Positions 4,865 to 7,984 of a stretch of DNA of 7,984 nt are shown piece by piece (the first letter of the stretch is position 1; every line of letters starts with the position of its first letter). Position numbers and translations under genes: made by a program. Under the pieces are notes generated by a model, which saw nothing but the letters and a program-made list of their open reading frames with translations, was not told the DNA's origin and made no database searches. Origin of the DNA: Acidimicrobiia bacterium. GTDB lineage: Bacteria > Actinomycetota > Acidimicrobiia > Spongiisociales > SHLN01. The stretch spans positions 1 through 7,984 of the forward strand of contig SHLN01000120.1 in assembly GCA_004283105.1 (NCBI GenBank), in the 5' to 3' direction.

Positions 4865-6784
4865 ATGCCTGACATGAACACCACCGTTCTCGCCGAGCGA
4901 TACCGGCTGACCAACCACCTGGCGCGTGGTGGGATGGCCGACGTCTACGCCGCCGTTGATGAAGTGCTCGGCCGCAAAGTGGCCGTGAAGATGCTGCATG
5001 CCAACTACGCCACCGATGCGGCGTTCATTCAGCGGTTTCGGAGGGAGGCCCAGGCGGCCGCCAACCTGACCCATCCGAACATCGTCAGCATCTACGACAC
5101 CGGCAAGGACGGCGGCCACTACTACATCGTCATGGAGTTGGTGGAGGGGAAGACCCTCCGCGACGTGCTCCGGAGCGACGGCCCCTTGCTGCCCCGCCGG
5201 GCCGCCGAGATTGCCAGTGAGGTGGCCGCCGCCCTCTCGGTGGCAGCACGGGGAGGACTGGCCCACCGCGACGTCAAACCCGGCAACATCCTGCTGACCG
5301 AGACGGGCAGTGTGAAGGTCACCGACTTCGGTATCGCCCGGGCGTGGGATGACTCAGAGGAATTGACTCGTACCGGAGCCGTTATCGGCACCGCTACGTA
5401 CTTCAGCCCCGAGCAGGCACAGGGTCAGCCGGCCGATGGACGGTCTGATCTCTACGCGCTCGGCGTGGTGCTGTTCGAGATGCTGACCGGCCGGCCACCG
5501 TTCTCGGGCGAAACGCCCGTCTCTGTTGCCTATCAGCACGTATCCGAAGCCGTCAGCGTGCCCTCGAACTCCAACCCGGACGTTCCCCCCGAACTCGACG
5601 CCATCGTCATGCGAGCCCTCCAGAAGAACCCGACCTCCCGCTATCAGACCGCAGAGGAGATGCGGGGCGACCTGCTGCGCTTTCTCGGCGGACTCCCGGT
5701 GGGGGCCGCTGATCCAGAGGCCGCCACCCGGGTGGTCGCAGCCACACCGCCGCCCACCGTGCCGCCCGCCGAGACGTATCGGCAAATGACCCCTCTTCCG
5801 CCGGAGCGTCGCACCCCCTGGTCGGTCATCATCGGATCGCTTCTCCTACTCGCCGTTGTGGTGGTGGCGGGCATCTCGCTCGTCGATGGCCTGACCTCGA
5901 CCGATCCCAACGCTGGGCTGGTGGAGATGCCGAATCTGCTCGGGTCGACGGAGGCTCAGGCAATCGACGAACTACAGGAGCTCGACCTGCGTTTCGAACT
6001 CTCCGACCGCCCGAGCGATGAGTTTGCCGAAGGCATCGTGTCAACCACTGAGCCGGCCGCCGGTGTCCTCGTCGATTCTCAGGATCGTGTGCTGCTTGTC
6101 ATTTCGAGCGGCGCCGAGACCTTTACCGTGCCCATCGTGGAGGGACGCGACGTTGAGGCTGCCCAGCTGGCGCTGGCCGACGCAGACTTCATCGTTCGTC
6201 TCGAGTCCGTCACCGACGACGAGATCGTGGCCGGACAGGTCATCAGTCAGAATCCCCCCGCCGGCACCAATCATCCCCCCGGTACGGAGGTCGTGCTGGT
6301 GGTTTCAGCCGGGCCCGAGCAGGTTGTTCTCTCCGAGTACACCGGGTTCACGGCGATCGACGCCCTGGCGGCTCTTTCGAACCTCGGTGTCCAGACGGTC
6401 CTGGAGAAGGAGTTTCACCCCACCATCCCCGACGGCGAAGTAATCCGCACCGACCCACCCGCTCTGTCGATCATCCCCAAGAGCCAGGTGGTCAAGCTCA
6501 TCGTGTCGCTCGGCATCGAGCCCGTCGCCGTTCCGAGCCTCATCGGCAACACGCAAGCCGAGGCTCAGAACGCCCTGACGGCACTCGGCTTGAGCATCGC
6601 GTTCGGCGACCCGATCGAAGTGGGCGCCGACTCCGGGCAGGAGGGCCTCGTCCTCGCTCAGTCGACGCCGGCGACCGTGCTGGTTGAACCCGGCACGACC
6701 ATCACCGTTCAGATAGGTGAGGTGCCACCTCCTCCGACGACTACCACGACGGTGCCTCCGACCACGACGACCACCGCTCCGTGA
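4865..6784 (+). CDS. pknB: PknB-type Ser/Thr kinase with four PASTA domains
   Basis: A membrane receptor kinase that senses cell-wall fragments or lipid II outside and phosphorylates division and wall-synthesis proteins inside. The 639-residue product has a kinase domain at about 13-265: nucleotide loop LARGGMADV (19-27), K42 in VAVK, HRDVKPGN with D136, D154-F-G156, and an activation loop in which T168 and T170 align with the two autophosphorylated threonines of mycobacterial PknB. A membrane helix follows at about 319-340, then PASTA domains at about 352-418, 419-485, 486-552 and 553-619, and finally a Pro/Thr tail (620-639). PASTA 3 lacks the usual opening Val-Pro. The first glycine of the nucleotide loop is Ala20. 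Start: ATG 4865 (alternative ATG 4874). The frame is open to 4736, but that stretch lies in the repeat and promoter region. No clear ribosome-binding site is seen. The stop overlaps mutY (GTGA). Confidence 0.94.
   Translation: MPDMNTTVLAERYRLTNHLARGGMADVYAAVDEVLGRKVAVKMLHANYATDAAFIQRFRREAQAAANLTHPNIVSIYDTGKDGGHYYIVMELVEGKTLRDVLRSDGPLLPRRAAEIASEVAAALSVAARGGLAHRDVKPGNILLTETGSVKVTDFGIARAWDDSEELTRTGAVIGTATYFSPEQAQGQPADGRSDLYALGVVLFEMLTGRPPFSGETPVSVAYQHVSEAVSVPSNSNPDVPPELDAIVMRALQKNPTSRYQTAEEMRGDLLRFLGGLPVGAADPEAATRVVAATPPPTVPPAETYRQMTPLPPERRTPWSVIIGSLLLLAVVVVAGISLVDGLTSTDPNAGLVEMPNLLGSTEAQAIDELQELDLRFELSDRPSDEFAEGIVSTTEPAAGVLVDSQDRVLLVISSGAETFTVPIVEGRDVEAAQLALADADFIVRLESVTDDEIVAGQVISQNPPAGTNHPPGTEVVLVVSAGPEQVVLSEYTGFTAIDALAALSNLGVQTVLEKEFHPTIPDGEVIRTDPPALSIIPKSQVVKLIVSLGIEPVAVPSLIGNTQAEAQNALTALGLSIAFGDPIEVGADSGQEGLVLAQSTPATVLVEPGTTITVQIGEVPPPPTTTTTVPPTTTTTAP
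6744..6765. repeat. 22-bp inverted repeat, left copy, in the pknB tail
   Basis: These 22 bases, within codons 627-634 of pknB (Thr-Thr-Thr-Val-Pro-Pro-Thr-Thr), are the exact reverse complement of 7963-7984 at the right edge of the window. The match ends at base 6766 on the inner side and may extend beyond the window on the other. Codon phase is the same in both genes. Confidence 0.85.
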
Positions 6785-7593
6785 TCGAAGCCAGGCGAGG
6801 GGCCCTTCTCGCCTGGTATGACCGGCATCGACGGTCCCTCCCGTGGCGGGATGCAGCCGACCCGTACGCGGTGCTCGTGAGCGAGATCATGGCTCAGCAG
6901 ACGCAGATCTCCCGGGTCGTCCCGCACTTCGAGCGGTTCGTCGAGCAGTTTCCAACGGTGGAAGCACTGGCGGCCGCTTCGCTCCGGTCGGTGCTGGCTG
7001 CCTGGTCGGGCCTCGGCTACAACCGACGAGCCCGGTACCTCCAGGAGGCGGCTCGCCACATTGTCGAGCACGGGTGGCCAGATCCCGGCGCCCTCCAGAC
7101 GCTCCCCGGAGTGGGTCCCTACACGGCTGCGGCGGTGGCCTCGATCGCGTTCGACGAACCGGTCGCCGCCGTCGACACGAACGCCCGGCGGGTCCTGAGC
7201 CGGTGGGCCGGGGAGGAGTTGGACGGCCCGGCGTTGCAGGACGTCGCCGCTTCGGAGCTACCACCATCCCGGGCTGCCGATTGGAATCAGGCGATCATGG
7301 ATCTGGGAGCCAGCCTGTGCCGGCCGCGCCCCGAGTGCGGCCGGTGCCCGGTCGAGCCATGGTGCTCGGACCCGTCGGTGTATTCCCCGCCCGGTTCGCA
7401 GAGTGCCTTCGATGGATCGATCCGACAGGCCCGGGGAGCGGTGCTACGAACGCTCCTCGACAGCGGTTCCGCTCCGGTCTCCGGGCTCAGCGGGTTGGGG
7501 ATCGAACCGGCCAGGCTTCAAACTGCCCTCGAGTCGCTCCATGCCGACGGGCTCATCGAGCAATCCGGCGAGGCCTGGGCCGTCCGGGATTAG
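6781..7593 (+). CDS. mutY: A/G-specific adenine glycosylase, MutY type
   Basis: A base-excision repair enzyme that removes adenine mispaired with 8-oxoguanine. The 270-residue product has the MutY N-terminal segment LPWRD (20-24), E35 in SEIMAQQTQ, and a helix-hairpin-helix motif with LPGVGPYTAAAV; Tyr sits where endonuclease III has its catalytic lysine, as in Gram-positive MutY. Catalytic D132 lies in VDTNARRV. Four cysteines, C180, C186, C189 and C195, are the expected [4Fe-4S] ligands, with C-X5-C-X2-C-X5-C spacing. The classic MutY spacing has six residues in the first gap. After about residue 200 comes a 70-residue tail that looks like a small winged-helix domain (RQARGAVLRTLL, then LESLHADGLIEQ) instead of the NUDIX-like 8-oxoguanine-reading domain of E. 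coli MutY (350 residues). I recall similar short tails in actinobacterial MutY. GTG 6781 overlaps the pknB stop; no ribosome-binding site is seen. Confidence 0.92.
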   Translation: MIEARRGALLAWYDRHRRSLPWRDAADPYAVLVSEIMAQQTQISRVVPHFERFVEQFPTVEALAAASLRSVLAAWSGLGYNRRARYLQEAARHIVEHGWPDPGALQTLPGVGPYTAAAVASIAFDEPVAAVDTNARRVLSRWAGEELDGPALQDVAASELPPSRAADWNQAIMDLGASLCRPRPECGRCPVEPWCSDPSVYSPPGSQSAFDGSIRQARGAVLRTLLDSGSAPVSGLSGLGIEPARLQTALESLHADGLIEQSGEAWAVRD

Positions 7594-7984
7594 CCGTCGT
7601 CGAGGCACGTGCCGGCCGGGACCTGCGCGGTAATGGAATTGAACCCCTGCCCCGTTGGATCGCCGCCACCGGGAAGCCGTTCCCAATGACGTGCCACGGT
7701 AAGAGTGTGGGATCCAGGTTCGACGGGTTCGATGGCGATGGCCGGCCCGCCGTTGGCCGTCACAATGGTCCCGCGTACGAAGACGCCGCGGTTGTCTCCA
7801 TCGATCACGAGTTGCCAGCCGTCCGACCAATCTGCCTGCGGGTCGTAGACGTACCAGGCAACAGCCGGTTCTCCCTCCCGGCACAAGACCCTGGCATCCA
7901 GGATCGCATACCAGGCGGTGGGCGGCTTCGTGGTGGTTGTGGTCGGAGGCACCGTCGTCGTGGTGGTCGGAGGCACCGTCGTGG
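7590..7984 (-). CDS. C-terminal part of a Thr/Pro-linked extracytoplasmic protein, function unknown
   Basis: The gene enters from the right edge, so its start and N-terminal domains are outside the window; a GTG at 7976 lies within the linker and is not a credible start. The visible 130 residues begin with a linker of two 8-residue Pro-Pro-Thr5-Val/Lys units. A domain of about 100 residues (visible residues 26-126) follows, rich in alternating hydrophobic residues (AVAWYVYDP, WQLVIDGD, HTLTVARHW) that suggest a beta-sandwich, possibly Ig-like. It has only two cysteines, C34 and C126, near its ends, which could form a disulfide. The linker, the cysteine pair and the lack of catalytic motifs suggest a secreted or membrane-anchored protein. 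I do not recognise the family. The TAA stop (7590-7592) interlocks with the mutY stop. Confidence 0.7.
   Translation of the reverse strand, partial: TTVPPTTTTTVPPTTTTTKPPTAWYAILDARVLCREGEPAVAWYVYDPQADWSDGWQLVIDGDNRGVFVRGTIVTANGGPAIAIEPVEPGSHTLTVARHWERLPGGGDPTGQGFNSITAQVPAGTCLDDG
7941..7984 (-). repeat. 24-bp tandem repeat encoding Pro-Pro-Thr5-Val units
   Basis: The motif GGTCGGAGGC on the plus strand recurs at 7941-7950 and 7965-7974, a period of 24 bp equal to eight residues. Almost two units are visible and the array may continue past the right edge. The second unit differs by a few third-position changes. It encodes a low-complexity extracellular linker. The right copy of the 22-bp inverted repeat shared with pknB is at 7963-7984. 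Confidence 0.7.

Overview
The window is high-GC, densely packed DNA that is very probably from an actinobacterium. It holds the conserved Actinobacteria cell-wall and division signalling cluster: fhaA, fhaB, pstP, rodA, pbpA and pknB. The runs of Pro-Pro-Thr-Thr-Thr linkers, the compact versions of FhaA and PstP, and a single PASTA kinase instead of a PknA/PknB pair point to a lineage outside Mycobacterium and Streptomyces. Acidimicrobiia or a relative is my best guess; this is inference only.

Layout. Bases 1-144 are non-coding upstream DNA with a candidate operator (a 10-bp direct repeat) and a weak promoter that could give a leaderless fhaA transcript. Bases 145-4658 form a tightly coupled plus-strand operon: fhaA (DUF3662 + FHA), fhaB (membrane helix + FHA), pstP (PP2C phosphatase), rodA (SEDS glycosyltransferase) and pbpA (class B penicillin-binding protein). 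Every junction is an overlapping stop/start (TGATG, ATGA, GTGA, GTGA). Bases 4659-4864 break the run. They hold an imperfect inverted repeat built of 7-bp units, two small hairpins between its arms, and a probable new promoter for pknB. Bases 4865-6784 are pknB (kinase, one membrane helix, four PASTA domains, a Thr/Pro tail). Its stop overlaps the GTG start of a mutY-type adenine glycosylase gene (6781-7593). From the right edge a minus-strand gene enters. It encodes the C-terminal end of a Thr/Pro-linked, probably extracytoplasmic protein of unknown function, and its stop codon interlocks with that of mutY.

How the genes work together. By analogy with the characterised mycobacterial system, PknB senses peptidoglycan fragments or lipid II through its PASTA domains and phosphorylates cell-wall targets. 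PstP reverses this, FhaA and FhaB bind the phosphothreonine marks, and RodA with PbpA polymerise and cross-link peptidoglycan. MutY is a DNA-repair enzyme (adenine removal opposite 8-oxoguanine) and looks like a passenger that is translationally coupled to the kinase.

I see no novel defence or mobile system. The points most worth a second look are the heptad inverted-repeat element between pbpA and pknB, the identical 22-bp inverted repeats in the same reading frame in the pknB tail and in the minus-strand gene, and the unusual features of MutY.
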